Assembly: GCF_001553935.1 (NCBI RefSeq)
Contig: NZ_CP014232.1
Location: 248,001-312,000 of the forward strand
Length of the DNA: 64,000 nucleotides
DNA from: Actinomyces oris
GTDB lineage: Bacteria; Actinomycetota; Actinomycetes; Actinomycetales; Actinomycetaceae
Reading direction: 5' to 3'
Shown here piece after piece: positions 26,045-36,599 of this stretch (the first letter of the stretch is position 1; each line of letters opens with the position of its first letter). The position numbers and the translations under genes are program-made. The notes under the pieces were generated by a model. The model saw nothing but the letters and a program-made list of their open reading frames with translations, searched no databases and had not been told where the DNA came from.

Positions 26045-27247
26045 TCACTTGACGTCGGAGGCCTTGGGGCTCCACTGGGCGAGGTCGGCAGGAATCTCGG
26101 TGACCGTGCCGCCCCAGGCCTTGGTGAGGTTGGAGACGTTGTGGAGGATGGAGCCGATGTAGGTCTCGCCGTCGGATCCGGGGGTCCCCAGGGAGTCACC
26201 GTAGAGGGCCTCATCACCGATGACCGCCTTGACTCCGGCGACCTCGGCGACCTTCTGGATGGACTTGGGGTTGTTGGAGTTCTCAGCGAAGATGGCCACG
26301 GCTCCGGAGGACTTGACCTTGTCCGCGGTCTGCTGGATCTTGTCTGCGGTGGCGTCCTGCTGGGCGTTGAAGTCGGACAGGGCGGCCCCCTCGAACTTCA
26401 CGCCGAACTCCTTGCTGAAGTAGCCGAAGGCGTCGTGGCTGGTGAACAGGACCCGCTTGTCCTGGGGCACCGAGTTGAGGGAGCCGGCAGCCCACTCGTC
26501 GAGCTTTTTGAGCTTGGCGACGTAGGCGTCCACGTGGCTGCGGAAGACACCGGCCTGGTCGGGGGCGGCCTTCTCCAGGGCGGCGCCGATGTTGGTGACC
26601 TGGACGATGGCGTTCTTCGGTGAGGTCCACACGTGCGGGTCGAAGCGGAACTCGGGTTCGCTCTCACCCTCCTCCGGCGGGAAGGGCCACTTGGCGACCT
26701 CGACCTTGGCACTGCCCCGGTCGACCTTGTAGGGCTTGGCCTCCTCCTTCTTCTTCTGGGCGGCCAGGTCGTCGACGTCGGCGGCCCCGGCGACCCCGGA
26801 GGTCACCACCATGGTGCCCTTGAAGCCGGTGGAGTCGACGGCGGAGTCCAGGAAGTGCTCGAGGTCGACGCCGGAGATGAAGAAGAGATCCGCCTCGGAC
26901 AAGGCCTTGGACTGGGCCGTGGTCATGTCGTGCTCATGCGCTGAGGCGTTGGGGGCCAGCAGGCAGGTGAGCGTGAGGTGGGACGTGGCCTTGGCTGCGT
27001 CGGCTCCGAAGTGCTGGGTCTTGCCGTCCGCGCCGGTGCGGTCGAAGGAGAGATCACTGGAGGCGTCGCCGCTGGCGAGCTGGGTGATGTAGTCGCAGAT
27101 CTGCGTCGTGGAGGCGACTGCCTTGACCGTCCCCGCGGCGCCGGCCGAGGTCGAGCTGTGACCACAGGCAGCCAGGGCGGGAGCGGACAGGGCGAGGCAG
27201 GCAAGCGCCGCGGCGCTGCGGCGACTCATACTGGGGATGGTTCTCAT
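26045..27247 (-). CDS. metal ABC transporter substrate-binding lipoprotein (ZnuA/TroA family)
   Basis: A 400-residue lipoprotein of the ZnuA/TroA cluster A-I family. The signal peptide ends in a lipobox LAAC. Likely metal ligands are the His in NASAHEHDMT, the His in RFDPHVWTSP, the His in FTSHDAFGYF and the acidic residue in IGDEALYGDSLG. The sequence is about 80 residues longer than TroA, mainly in a Lys/Glu-rich insertion around residues 190-225 (KKKEEAKPYKVDRG). Zn2+ or Mn2+ is the probable cargo. ATG at 27247 lies seven bases from a TATACT box, so the transcript may be leaderless. Confidence 0.9.
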   Translation of the reverse strand: MRTIPSMSRRSAAALACLALSAPALAACGHSSTSAGAAGTVKAVASTTQICDYITQLASGDASSDLSFDRTGADGKTQHFGADAAKATSHLTLTCLLAPNASAHEHDMTTAQSKALSEADLFFISGVDLEHFLDSAVDSTGFKGTMVVTSGVAGAADVDDLAAQKKKEEAKPYKVDRGSAKVEVAKWPFPPEEGESEPEFRFDPHVWTSPKNAIVQVTNIGAALEKAAPDQAGVFRSHVDAYVAKLKKLDEWAAGSLNSVPQDKRVLFTSHDAFGYFSKEFGVKFEGAALSDFNAQQDATADKIQQTADKVKSSGAVAIFAENSNNPKSIQKVAEVAGVKAVIGDEALYGDSLGTPGSDGETYIGSILHNVSNLTKAWGGTVTEIPADLAQWSPKASDVK

Positions 27248-27254
27248 AGAGCCG

Positions 27255-27285
27255 AGTATAGTTTCGGAGACCCGAAACTTGGCAA
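27255..27285 (-). promoter_or_regulatory. importer operon promoter with palindromic operator in its spacer
   Basis: On the minus strand a TTGCCA -35 (27285-27280) and TATACT -10 (27260-27255) flank the perfect 8-4-8 palindrome AGTTTCGG-N4-CCGAAACT (27260-27279). A repressor bound here would block RNA polymerase. The dyad resembles sites of DtxR/MntR-type metal regulators more than the AT-rich Zur box seen near 56.7 kb, so manganese or iron control is plausible. Confidence 0.6.
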
Positions 27286-27325
27286 GTTGAGGCGATCCTT
27301 CCTGCTGCATACCGAAGGGGACGAC

Positions 27326-27355
27326 GACGGGCCCGGCTGCTATGCCGGGCCCGTC
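27326..27355 (-). terminator. terminator after deoC
   Basis: GACGGGCCCGGC (27326-27337) pairs perfectly with 27344-27355 over six bases. It lies just past the deoC stop and insulates the metal importer promoter from readthrough. Confidence 0.75.
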
Positions 27356-27383
27356 CGTGAGGTGCGGTGACGCACGGTTACTT

Positions 27384-28037
27384 TCAGTCCGCCAGCCCCT
27401 CCAGGACGGCGGCGCTGGCGGACAGGCCCAGGCGGTTGGCTCCGGCCTCGACCATGGCCAGGGCGTCGGCGGCGGTGCGGATGCCGCCGGAGGCCTTGAC
27501 GCCGAGGCGGTCTCCCACGGTGGCGCGCATGAGGGCGACGGCGTGGGTGGAGGCTCCGCCGGCGGGGTGGAAACCGGTGGAGGTCTTGACGAAGTCGGCC
27601 CCGGCGGCCTCGGCAACGCGGCAGGTGGAGACGATCTCCTCATCGGTGAGGGCGGCGGACTCGATGATGACCTTGAGGACGGCGCCCCGGCAGGCCTCGC
27701 GCACGCCGCGGATGTCGGCCTCGACGGCGTCGGCGTCGCCTTCCTTGACGAGGCGGAGGTTGACGACCATGTCGATCTCCTCGGCGCCCTTGGCCAGGGC
27801 GTCGGCGGCCTCAGCGGCCTTGACGGAGGTGGCGTGGGCGCCGGAGGGGAAGCCGCAAACGGTGGCCACGTGCAGGTCGTCAGGTACGTCCACCGGCAGG
27901 AGGCTCGGGGAGACGCACACGCTGTAGGTGTTCAGGTCCGCAGCCTCGGCGATGAGCGCATTGACCTGGGCGGTGGTGGCCTCGGGCTTGAGGAGAGTGT
28001 GGTCGATGAGGCGGGCGATCCGGGCGCGCGTGGTCAT
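27384..28037 (-). CDS. deoC: deoxyribose-phosphate aldolase
   Basis: A 217-residue class I aldolase that splits 2-deoxyribose-5-phosphate into glyceraldehyde-3-phosphate and acetaldehyde. Signatures are [10 protein letters not shown] at the N-terminus, [29 protein letters not shown] (with the Schiff-base-region Lys) and [13 protein letters not shown] with the catalytic Lys. The ATG at 28037 has AAAGGATCC upstream; a further eight codons upstream lack one. It completes the deoxynucleoside breakdown route begun by cdd and deoA. Confidence 0.93.
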   Translation of the reverse strand: MTTRARIARLIDHTLLKPEATTAQVNALIAEAADLNTYSVCVSPSLLPVDVPDDLHVATVCGFPSGAHATSVKAAEAADALAKGAEEIDMVVNLRLVKEGDADAVEADIRGVREACRGAVLKVIIESAALTDEEIVSTCRVAEAAGADFVKTSTGFHPAGGASTHAVALMRATVGDRLGVKASGGIRTAADALAMVEAGANRLGLSASAAVLEGLAD

Positions 28038-28123
28038 GGGGATCCTTTCACGAGAGTTCATCCATCATGGACCGACCCGCCTCATGCGGCAAAGCACCAC
28101 GCGATGCACCTTCAGTGCTGGAA

Positions 28124-28474
28124 TCACAGATGAGACAGGACGTTCACGATGTTTCCGTCCGCATCCCGGAAGAAGAAACGACGCACTCCCCACTCCTCCA
28201 CAGCGAGGTCATGCACGATCTCCCAGCCGTTCTCCCGAGCGATCCGGTAGGCATCATCCAGATCATCCACCTCGATGGAGACCGCCGGGTTGACCGGAGC
28301 AGTGGGATCAGAGGCGATCAAACTGATTTGGATGGAACGATCCCCTGGCGGGGACAGGGTGGCGATCCAGCCATGATTCATGACCACCTCCATCCCGGTG
28401 AGGCGACGATACGCTTCAATGGCAGCATCAAGATCGCGCACAGTGATGAGTGGCATGGCTCGCCGTGTCGACAT
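28124..28474 (-). CDS. VOC-family glyoxalase/dioxygenase-like protein
   Basis: A 116-residue protein of the vicinal oxygen chelate fold. The segments ITVRDLDAAIEAYRRLTGMEV and FFFRDADGNIVNVLSHL are the two beta-alpha-beta modules, the latter with the usual FRDPDGN-like metal-ligand motif. Length fits a single VOC domain that dimerises. Function cannot be assigned; many such proteins are lyases or antibiotic-binding proteins. GGGAG lies about nine bases before the ATG at 28474. Its base composition looks somewhat lower in GC than neighbouring genes. Confidence 0.75.
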   Translation of the reverse strand: MSTRRAMPLITVRDLDAAIEAYRRLTGMEVVMNHGWIATLSPPGDRSIQISLIASDPTAPVNPAVSIEVDDLDDAYRIARENGWEIVHDLAVEEWGVRRFFFRDADGNIVNVLSHL

Positions 28475-28503
28475 GGATATCACTCCCACACAACTGGTAC
28501 TCG

Positions 28504-29313
28504 TCATGGATTGTTTTCGGGCGCGATGACGGCGAGGACGCGGGGCCAGTTGCCGAGCTCGCGAGGGCCGGGGCGGTGCGGATCGCGCGAGGCGGTCAGG
28601 TCGAGGGGGCGCACGGCGCCGCTGGAGGGCTCGTAGATGTGTGCGCTCCCCTCACCGGGGTCGTCCTGCCCGATGGTCTGCCAGGGCAGGGCCAGGACGT
28701 AGTGGCGGGGCAAGGCCGGGGTGCGTGCCAGGGACGTGCGCAGCCTCGTCCTCGCCGTGGGCTCACCCTCGGCGTCGGCGTCGAGGACGAGCGGGCCGCC
28801 GGTGACCAGAATGACCGGGAGTCCGCCTGCCAGCACCTCACGGATCGAGGCGACCTCACCGCCCCAGGCGGGGCCGTGGTCGCTCACCCACCTCACCGTG
28901 TAACGACGGCGCCCGCCACCCGGCGTGCAGGTGCGCACGATCTCGGTCATCTGCCGGGCCACGGACCAGGGCGTGGAGCCCAGCGCCTTCGGCCAGGGCA
29001 GGACCCCCAGGCCGTGGACATTCATGGCCCGCTGGAGACGCACCTGCTGGCGGGACAGGACGGACATCAGCTGCTTGCCCTCCCGGCCGGGTGGCGAGGC
29101 CGTCACCTCCTGGGCGAGGTCGTCCGTCACAGCTGCGCGCTCGCCAGGCGCCAGGAGCAGGCGGGCGGCCAGGAGGCAGGTGGGCCCGCAGGTGGTGGCG
29201 TCGGTCTGGGTCAGGGTGATGGCCTGGCCCGCCTGGGTGAGGCGGCCCACTCGCAGCCGGGAGTTGACGGCTCGGGCGACGATGGCGGGCTCCATCTGCC
29301 GGGGCGTGGTCAT
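28504..29313 (-). CDS. putative C39-like (papain-fold) cysteine peptidase or relative
   Basis: A 269-residue protein I do not recognise as a named family member. It carries a papain-like pattern: Gln36, then DATTCGPTC with a likely nucleophile Cys42, His204 in LPRHYVLALPW, and YEPSSG at 227-232, where peptidase C39 proteins usually have a DP..G turn. No signal peptide or membrane segment is seen, so it appears cytoplasmic. Its ATG overlaps the deoA stop as ATGA, so it is translationally coupled to thymidine phosphorylase. A peptidase has no obvious part in nucleoside catabolism. Function is inferred from residue pattern only. Confidence 0.5.
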   Translation of the reverse strand: MTTPRQMEPAIVARAVNSRLRVGRLTQAGQAITLTQTDATTCGPTCLLAARLLLAPGERAAVTDDLAQEVTASPPGREGKQLMSVLSRQQVRLQRAMNVHGLGVLPWPKALGSTPWSVARQMTEIVRTCTPGGGRRRYTVRWVSDHGPAWGGEVASIREVLAGGLPVILVTGGPLVLDADAEGEPTARTRLRTSLARTPALPRHYVLALPWQTIGQDDPGEGSAHIYEPSSGAVRPLDLTASRDPHRPGPRELGNWPRVLAVIAPENNP

Positions 29314-30656
29314 CCGATGCGCTCCAGGATGACGCCGCGCTGACGGCGGGCCACGGCGTCGGCCGCTTCCGGCGATCCGGCCTCGGAGATGACGATGCCA
29401 CCGGCGAGCGCCTCCCGGGCGCGGGTGAAGCGCTCGGGGGTGGCGGTGTGCAGGGTGAGCAGCGGTTGGCCGGCGCGTACCTCGTCGCCCGGTTTGGCGT
29501 GCATGGTGACGCCGGCGACGGCCTGGACCGGGTCCTCCTTGCGGGCCCGCCCGGCCCCGAGGCGCCAGGCGGCCACCCCGACCGCGAGGGCGTCCAAGGT
29601 GGTGAGGACCCCGTCGGCCGGGGCAGTGACGGTCTCGGTCTCCGGGGCGAGGGGCAGGGGTGCGTCCGGGTCGCCTCCCTGGCGGGAGATCATGTCGCGC
29701 CAGATGTCCATGGCGCGCCCGTCGGCCAGGGCGGCTCGGGCCTGGTCCTCCTCGACGGGTCTGCCGGCGGCGGCGCACATCTCCAGGGCCAGGGCCACGG
29801 TGAGGTCGACGACGTCGGCCGGTCCCCCGCCGGCGAGCACCTCGAGGGACTCGGCGACCTCGAGGGCGTTGCCTGCGGTGAGCCCGAGCGGGGTGGACAT
29901 GTCGGTGAGCAGGGCGCGGGTGGTCACGCCGGCGTCGGTGCCCAGGGCCACCATGGTGGAGGCGAGTTCGCGGGCCTGGCCGATCTCTTTCATGAAGGCG
30001 CCGGAGCCGACCTTGACGTCCAGGACGAGGGCGCCGGTGCCCTCGGCGATCTTCTTGGACATGATCGAGGAGGCGATGAGGGGGACGCAGGAGACGGTGG
30101 CGGTGGTGTCGCGCAGGGCGTAGAGGCGCTTGTCGGCGGGGGCCAGTCCCGCCCCGGCGGCGCAGATGACGGCGCCGGGGCCGTCGGCATCGAGCATCGT
30201 CGCGATCTCCTCGCCCGTGAGGTCAGCCCGCCAGCCGGGGATGGACTCCAGCTTGTCCAGGGTGCCGCCGGTGTGCCCGAGGCCGCGTCCGGACAGCTGG
30301 GGGACGCTCACGCCGAAGACGGCCACGAGCGGCGCCAGCGGCAGGGTGATCTTGTCCCCCACTCCCCCAGTGGAGTGCTTGTCTGCCGTGGGGCGGGTCA
30401 GGCCGGAGAAGTCCATGCGCTCCCCGGAGGCGATCATGGCGTCGGTCCAGCGCGCGATCTCGGCCCGGCTCATGCCGCGCAGGTAGATGGCCATGGCCAG
30501 GGCGCTCATCTGCTCCTCGGCGACGGCGCCGCGGGTGTAGGCCTCCACGACCCAGTCGATCTGGGCGTCGGTCAGGGCGGCGCCGTCGCGCTTGGCGGCG
30601 ATGACGTCGACGGCGTCGAAGGGCTCGACGGCCGGCGGTGCGGCGGGGACGGTCAC
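29310..30656 (-). CDS. deoA: thymidine phosphorylase
   Basis: A 448-residue pyrimidine nucleoside phosphorylase that converts thymidine or deoxyuridine and phosphate to base and deoxyribose-1-phosphate. Motifs are KRDGAALTDAQIDWVV at the N-terminus, DKHSTGGVGDK (phosphate binding, near residues 90-100), SGRGLGHTGGTLDKLESIPG and DVKVGSGAFM. The C-terminal GDEVRAGQPLLTLH segment is the family alpha/beta domain. GTG start with GGAGGAG upstream. The gene is between cdd and the C39-like gene in a single block. Confidence 0.95.
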   Translation of the reverse strand: MTVPAAPPAVEPFDAVDVIAAKRDGAALTDAQIDWVVEAYTRGAVAEEQMSALAMAIYLRGMSRAEIARWTDAMIASGERMDFSGLTRPTADKHSTGGVGDKITLPLAPLVAVFGVSVPQLSGRGLGHTGGTLDKLESIPGWRADLTGEEIATMLDADGPGAVICAAGAGLAPADKRLYALRDTTATVSCVPLIASSIMSKKIAEGTGALVLDVKVGSGAFMKEIGQARELASTMVALGTDAGVTTRALLTDMSTPLGLTAGNALEVAESLEVLAGGGPADVVDLTVALALEMCAAAGRPVEEDQARAALADGRAMDIWRDMISRQGGDPDAPLPLAPETETVTAPADGVLTTLDALAVGVAAWRLGAGRARKEDPVQAVAGVTMHAKPGDEVRAGQPLLTLHTATPERFTRAREALAGGIVISEAGSPEAADAVARRQRGVILERIG

Positions 30657-30696
30657 GGGGTTTCTCCTCCATCTGTGGCTGCTGGTCAGCCGGCCC

Positions 30697-31131
30697 TCAG
30701 CTCTGCGGGCCGACGACGCGTTCGACGTCGTCGGCGGTGAAGCGGTCGGGCAGGACCTCGTCGATGCTCATCATCCCCGAGGGCATAGCCAGCACCATAC
30801 CGTCGGCGGCGTGCTCGCTCAGGAGCTGGCGACAGCGCCCGCACGGCGCCAGGGCCCGGCCGTGGGCGTCCACGCAGGCGAAGGCGACCAGGCGCCCTCC
30901 TCCGGTGCGGGTAAGCTCGGAGACGAGGCCGCACTCGGCGCACAGGGTGACGCCGTAGCCGGCGTTCTCCACGTTGCATCCCGAGACGAGTCGGCCGTCG
31001 TCGACCAGGGCGGCGGCCCCGACCTTGAAGCGGGAGTAGGGGGCGTAGGCGTGGGTCATGGCCTCCACGGCGAGCTCGTGCAGGGCCTGCCAGTGGGCGT
31101 CGGTCAGTTCGGTGGGCGCGATGCTGCTCAC
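30697..31131 (-). CDS. cdd: cytidine deaminase
   Basis: A 144-residue zinc enzyme that deaminates cytidine and deoxycytidine to uridine forms. Motifs are YSRFKVGAA, the CNVENAGYG substrate loop and the zinc/catalytic pair CAECG plus PCGRCRQ. The size matches tetrameric Cdd enzymes. GTG start overlaps the stop of the ABC permease gene (GTGA), tying uptake to salvage. Confidence 0.95.
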   Translation of the reverse strand: MSSIAPTELTDAHWQALHELAVEAMTHAYAPYSRFKVGAAALVDDGRLVSGCNVENAGYGVTLCAECGLVSELTRTGGGRLVAFACVDAHGRALAPCGRCRQLLSEHAADGMVLAMPSGMMSIDEVLPDRFTADDVERVVGPQS

Positions 31132-32420
31132 GGGTAGGGCACCCCCTCGGCGGCCGGGGCACGCACCTTGCCCACGAATCCGGCCACCGCCAGGATCGTG
31201 ACGATGTAGGGGATCATGGAGATGATGTCCGGTGAGACCGAGCTGCCGATGACCGGCAGGGTCTGGGCCACGGAGGTGGCGAAGCCGAAGAGCAGGGCCG
31301 CCCCCAGGGAGCCCAGGGGCCGCCAGGCGCCCAGGATCATGGCGGCCAGGGCGATGTAGCCGTTGCCGGCGGTCATGTCGTTCTCGAAGGACAGGCCCGA
31401 GCCGACGGTGAAGAAGGCCCCTCCCAGTCCCGCGAGCGCCCCGGCCAGGGCCAGGTTGGCCACGCGGGTGCGCATGACGTTGATGCCGACGGTGTCGGCG
31501 GCCTTGGGGTGCTCACCGCAGGCCCGCAGCCTCAGCCCCCACCGGGAACGGAACAGCATGACGGACAGGACCGCCACGGCCGCGTACATGAGGTAGACGA
31601 GGATCGTCTGGCGGAAGAGGACCGGCCCGATGATCGGGATCCGGGACAGCAACGGCACCGCCAGGGTGGGCAGGCGCAGGGCCCGGTTGAGGCTGGGGCT
31701 GGAGGATAGGAAGGTGGAGAACAGGAAGCCGGTGAGCCCGGAGACCAGGACGTTGAGGACGACACCGACGACGATCTGGTTGACCCGGTAGCGCAGGCCG
31801 AACAGGGCCAGCAGGAGGGCCACGAGGACTCCGGCCACGGGGGCGGCCAGGATCCCCACCCAGGGGTTGGAGCAGGCCGAGGCGACGACGGCCCCCAGGA
31901 AGGCCCCGCCCAGGAGCTGGCCCTCGATGGCGATGTTGATGGTGCCCGAGCGCTCCCCGATGATCCCGGCCAGTGAGCCGTAGACGAGGGGGACGCTCAG
32001 TCCCAGCGCGGAGGACAGGATGGTCACCAGGGGGATGACGCCGCGGCTTCCGGCCCCGGCCCAGGCCAGGAAGGCCAGGACGAATCCGACGCCGATGAGG
32101 ACGGCGGCCCAGGTGGGGATCCTGCGGCGGCGCCGGGAGCGGTCGAAGGCGACGGCGGTGGCCGCCGCGACGATCACGGCGGCGGTGAGGATGATCAGGC
32201 GCGCGTTGAGCTCGGGGGCCCCGAGCCGGAAGAGGTCGGAGGAGGCGGTCAGGTCGAAGGTGGTCGAGCCGCGGGCCCCCAGAGCCATGAGCCCCTGCAG
32301 GAGGAGCACGACGGCGCCGGTGATCGGGATCTTCAGATCCATGGGCGCCGCCGTCGCGGGCGCGGAGGCATCCGGTGCGGTTACGGCGTGAGAGTCGGCA
32401 GAAGCGGTTGATGCGCTCAT
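31128..32420 (-). CDS. nucleoside ABC transporter permease, second permease (YufQ-like)
   Basis: A 430-residue polytopic permease of the branched-chain/ribose type used with BMP-family binding proteins. The key segment GERSGTINIAIEGQLLGGAFLGAV is typical of YufQ-like nucleoside permeases, as is GINVMRTRVANLALAGALAGLGG. An extra N-terminal portion of about 60 residues precedes the core. It starts three bases after the stop of the first permease and overlaps cdd at its end. Confidence 0.88.
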   Translation of the reverse strand: MSASTASADSHAVTAPDASAPATAAPMDLKIPITGAVVLLLQGLMALGARGSTTFDLTASSDLFRLGAPELNARLIILTAAVIVAAATAVAFDRSRRRRRIPTWAAVLIGVGFVLAFLAWAGAGSRGVIPLVTILSSALGLSVPLVYGSLAGIIGERSGTINIAIEGQLLGGAFLGAVVASACSNPWVGILAAPVAGVLVALLLALFGLRYRVNQIVVGVVLNVLVSGLTGFLFSTFLSSSPSLNRALRLPTLAVPLLSRIPIIGPVLFRQTILVYLMYAAVAVLSVMLFRSRWGLRLRACGEHPKAADTVGINVMRTRVANLALAGALAGLGGAFFTVGSGLSFENDMTAGNGYIALAAMILGAWRPLGSLGAALLFGFATSVAQTLPVIGSSVSPDIISMIPYIVTILAVAGFVGKVRAPAAEGVPYP

Positions 32421-32423
32421 GGC

Positions 32424-33739
32424 TCAGGCCTCCTTCGCGGCGGGAGCGGCCGGGGCTGCGGCCGGCACTGAGGCGGGGGACGGATCGGTGCCACCGAGTG
32501 GCTCTCGGCGCTCCGGGAGCCGGAAGATGGCCCGGATCAGGGGCGGCGCGGCGATGAACAGCACGATCGTGGACTGCAGGACCATGACGATCTTGATGTG
32601 GGTTCCCGGGGCCGCCTGCATGGCAGTCCCACCGGCGCGCAGCGCCCCGAAAAGCAGGCCGGCCAGCACGGTCCCCAGGGGGCGGGAGCGTCCCAGGAGT
32701 GCCACCGTGATGGCGTCGAAGCCGATAGTGCCCACGACGGACTCGTCCATGCTCTTCTGGGTGCCCAGGACCGGCGCGGTGGCGGCCAGCCCGCACAGGG
32801 CGCCGGAGATCATCATGACCAGGCTCGTCACCCAGGGAACGCTCATGCCGGCGGTGCGGGCGGCGTCGGCGTTGAGGCCGGTGGCCCGCAGCTGGAAGCC
32901 GAGGCGGGAGCGCTCCATGAGCCACCACACGGCCACGGCGACCAGCAGGGCCAGGAGGAAACCGGCGTGGAGGCGGAAGGAGTCACCGGCCAGCCAGGGG
33001 TACTGGGCGGTATCCGCCACGGTCAGGGACTTGCGGTTGCCGGTCTCCCCCTCGCCGTTGAAGGCCTTGAGGCTGAGCACCTGGGAGAGCAGGTGGGCGG
33101 CGATGGAGTTGAGCATGATCGTCACGATCACCTCGTTGGCGCCGGTGCGTGCCTTGAGGACGCCGGCGATGCCGCCCCACACCAGCCCTCCCAGACCCGC
33201 CCCGACGACGGCGACGAGCAGGTGGGCCATCGTGGGCAGGTTCCAGGCGATGCCCACGTAGCAGGCGGTGATCGCCCCGAGGATCATCTGCCCCTGGCCG
33301 CCGATGTTGAACAGGCCGGCTCGGAAGGCCACCGCCATGCCGAGCCCGGCGATGATGAGCGGGGTGGCGTTGGTCAGGGTGTCGGTGATGGGGCGGATCA
33401 TGCGCACGCCCGTGGTGGCGCGCCAGTCGAAGACGGCGCCGCGCAGCAGGGAGCTGTAGGCCTCGCTCAGGGTGGAGGCGGTGGCGTGGAGGAAGTCGCC
33501 GGGGCGGTTGAGCAGGTAGGTGGCGGTGTAGCGCACCTCGGAGTCGGCCGCGAGGATGAGGATCGAGCTGAGGATCAGGGCGGTCAGAACCGCGAGCAGC
33601 CCGACGACGGCCGGTGAGGAGACGACCTGCCGCAGCAGGGCGGCCTGGCCGCTCGGGCCGTGCTTGGTCTGCTCCTCGGGGTGGTCCTCGGACGGGGGCG
33701 TCGGGCTCGCTTCGGTGCTGGAGCCGGTGGTGGGAGTGC

Positions 33740-33743
<4 letters not shown>
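32424..33743 (-). CDS. nucleoside ABC transporter permease, first permease (YufP-like)
   Basis: A 439-residue membrane permease. The motif FRAGLFNIGGQGQMILGAI and NEVIVTIMLNSIAAHLL are hallmarks of the YufP-like branch. About eight to ten hydrophobic helices follow a polar N-terminus of about 40 residues. The ATG at 33743 overlaps the ATPase stop (ATGA), so stoichiometric expression of the transporter is likely. Confidence 0.88.
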
Positions 33744-35269
<1,526 letters not shown>

Positions 35270-35326
35270 AACAGGCTCGCTTCCGGGTGGCGGTGGAGGC
35301 TCGGGGCGCCGGCCCCGGCCGGGCGG

Positions 35327-36427
35327 TCAGGAGGGGTCGTAGGGGGTGGAGACGTCGAGGGACCCGTCGATGATCTGGCCTCGCAGCTCCTCGAGCCTGG
35401 CCTTGACCGGCGCCGGCACCCGAGAGTCGAAGTCGTGGAAGGGTGCGGCGGCCACCCCGTTGTTCTTGAGGGTTCCGATGTAGGGCTCGGAGGAGAATCT
35501 CCCCTCGGAGGCGTTCTTGACGGTGTCGAAGACCGAGTTGCCGATCTCCTTGACCACGGAGGTCATGATGATGCTGCCGTCACCGGAGGAGGTGTAGCCG
35601 TCGGAGTCGACCCAGATGACGGCGTTGGTGCCCCCGGCGTCGTTCTTCTGGCGCACGGAGGACAGCGTGCCCTGGCCGACGGGGCCGGCCACCGGCATGA
35701 TGATGTCCGCGCCCTGGGAAATGAACTGCTCGGTGATGGCCTGGCCCTTGGCGGCGTCGGTGAAGTTGCCGACGAAGGATCCGCCCTTGCCGGTGGTGGT
35801 GTCCCAGCCCTTGACCTGGACCTGGGCGCCGGTGTCCTGGTTGTAGCGGGCCACGCCCTTGGCGAAGCCGTCCATGAAAATCTGGACGGTGGGCAGGGGC
35901 TTGCCGCCGTAGGTGCCCACGACCCCGGTGCGGGAGGTACCGGCGGCGGCGTATCCGGCCAGGTAGGCGGCCTCGGCCGTCTTGAACAGCAGCGGCTTGG
36001 TGTTGGGCAGGGTGGCGGGCTTGCCGTCGGCGCCGATGAAGGAGGCGTCGATGAGGGCGAACTGGATGTCGGGGTTGGCCTTGGCCGACTCGGTCAGGTC
36101 GGCGGCGATGTTGAAGCCGACGCCGATGACGAGCTTGCAGTTCTGCTGAATGAGCGCGTAGATGTTGGTGGCGTAGTCGGCCGAGTTCTCCGACTGCACG
36201 GCAATGGTCTTGACTCCCAGCTCCTTGCCGGCCCGGTCCAGGCCCTTCTTGCCGGACTCGTTGAAGGAGTGGTCGTCGAATCCGCCCTCGTCGGAGAGCA
36301 TGCAGGCGGTGAAGTTCTTGGCTCCCTCCAGGTTGCGGGCGGGCCGCTGGGCCGGTGGCGTCCCGCAGGCGGCCAGGGCCAGGGCCACGGCCGCGCCGAG
36401 CGTCATCGCGGAGCAGGCCTTCTTCAT
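35327..36427 (-). CDS. BMP-family nucleoside-binding lipoprotein
   Basis: A 366-residue lipoprotein of the BMP/Med/PnrA family. The signal peptide ends in a lipobox LAAC. Conserved segments are LSDEGGFDDHSFNESGKKGLDRA, IGVGFNIAADLTESAKANPD, GYAAAGTSRTGVVGTYGGKPLP and MPVAGPVGQGTLSSVR. In PnrA-like proteins these line a purine or pyrimidine nucleoside pocket. ATG at 36427 has GGAGG upstream. It heads the nucleoside uptake block. Confidence 0.92.
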   Translation of the reverse strand: MKKACSAMTLGAAVALALAACGTPPAQRPARNLEGAKNFTACMLSDEGGFDDHSFNESGKKGLDRAGKELGVKTIAVQSENSADYATNIYALIQQNCKLVIGVGFNIAADLTESAKANPDIQFALIDASFIGADGKPATLPNTKPLLFKTAEAAYLAGYAAAGTSRTGVVGTYGGKPLPTVQIFMDGFAKGVARYNQDTGAQVQVKGWDTTTGKGGSFVGNFTDAAKGQAITEQFISQGADIIMPVAGPVGQGTLSSVRQKNDAGGTNAVIWVDSDGYTSSGDGSIIMTSVVKEIGNSVFDTVKNASEGRFSSEPYIGTLKNNGVAAAPFHDFDSRVPAPVKARLEELRGQIIDGSLDVSTPYDPS

Positions 36428-36446
36428 GGAAACCTCCGTGGTTCTC

Positions 36447-36534
36447 ACGTGCGACGGGGGACACATTCGAGTGTCAAGGATAGGCGAGAACCTCCCATTC
36501 TCACACCACGTGTTCCACCGGGATGAGCACGTGA
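36447..36534 (-). promoter_or_regulatory. promoter region of the nucleoside operon with three CACGTG sites
   Basis: CACGTG occurs at 36447-36452, 36508-36513 and 36529-36534; the last two are 21 bases apart, two helical turns. A dyad GACAC-N6-GTGTC lies at 36461-36476. On the minus strand TATCCT (36483-36478) may be a -10. The repeated hexamer suggests a dimeric regulator site; no regulator gene for it is seen nearby. Confidence 0.4.
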
Positions 36535-36553
36535 TCGTCGTGGATTCAATGAG

Positions 36554-36595
36554 GGGCCCGGCACCCGAGGGCTGTCTTCTTCCGGCGCCGGGCCC
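36554..36595. terminator. GC-rich hairpin in the non-coding stretch
   Basis: GGGCCCGGC (36554-36562) pairs with GCCGGGCCC (36587-36595) across a 24-base loop. It could end transcripts arriving from manC on the minus strand. No T-tract is present. Confidence 0.35.
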
Positions 36596-36599
36596 TCAA

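Noticed and set aside
27248..27643. Minus-strand N-terminal extension of the metal-binding lipoprotein
   Set aside because: It would bury the signal peptide, promoter and operator, and it reads antisense-like sequence over deoC.
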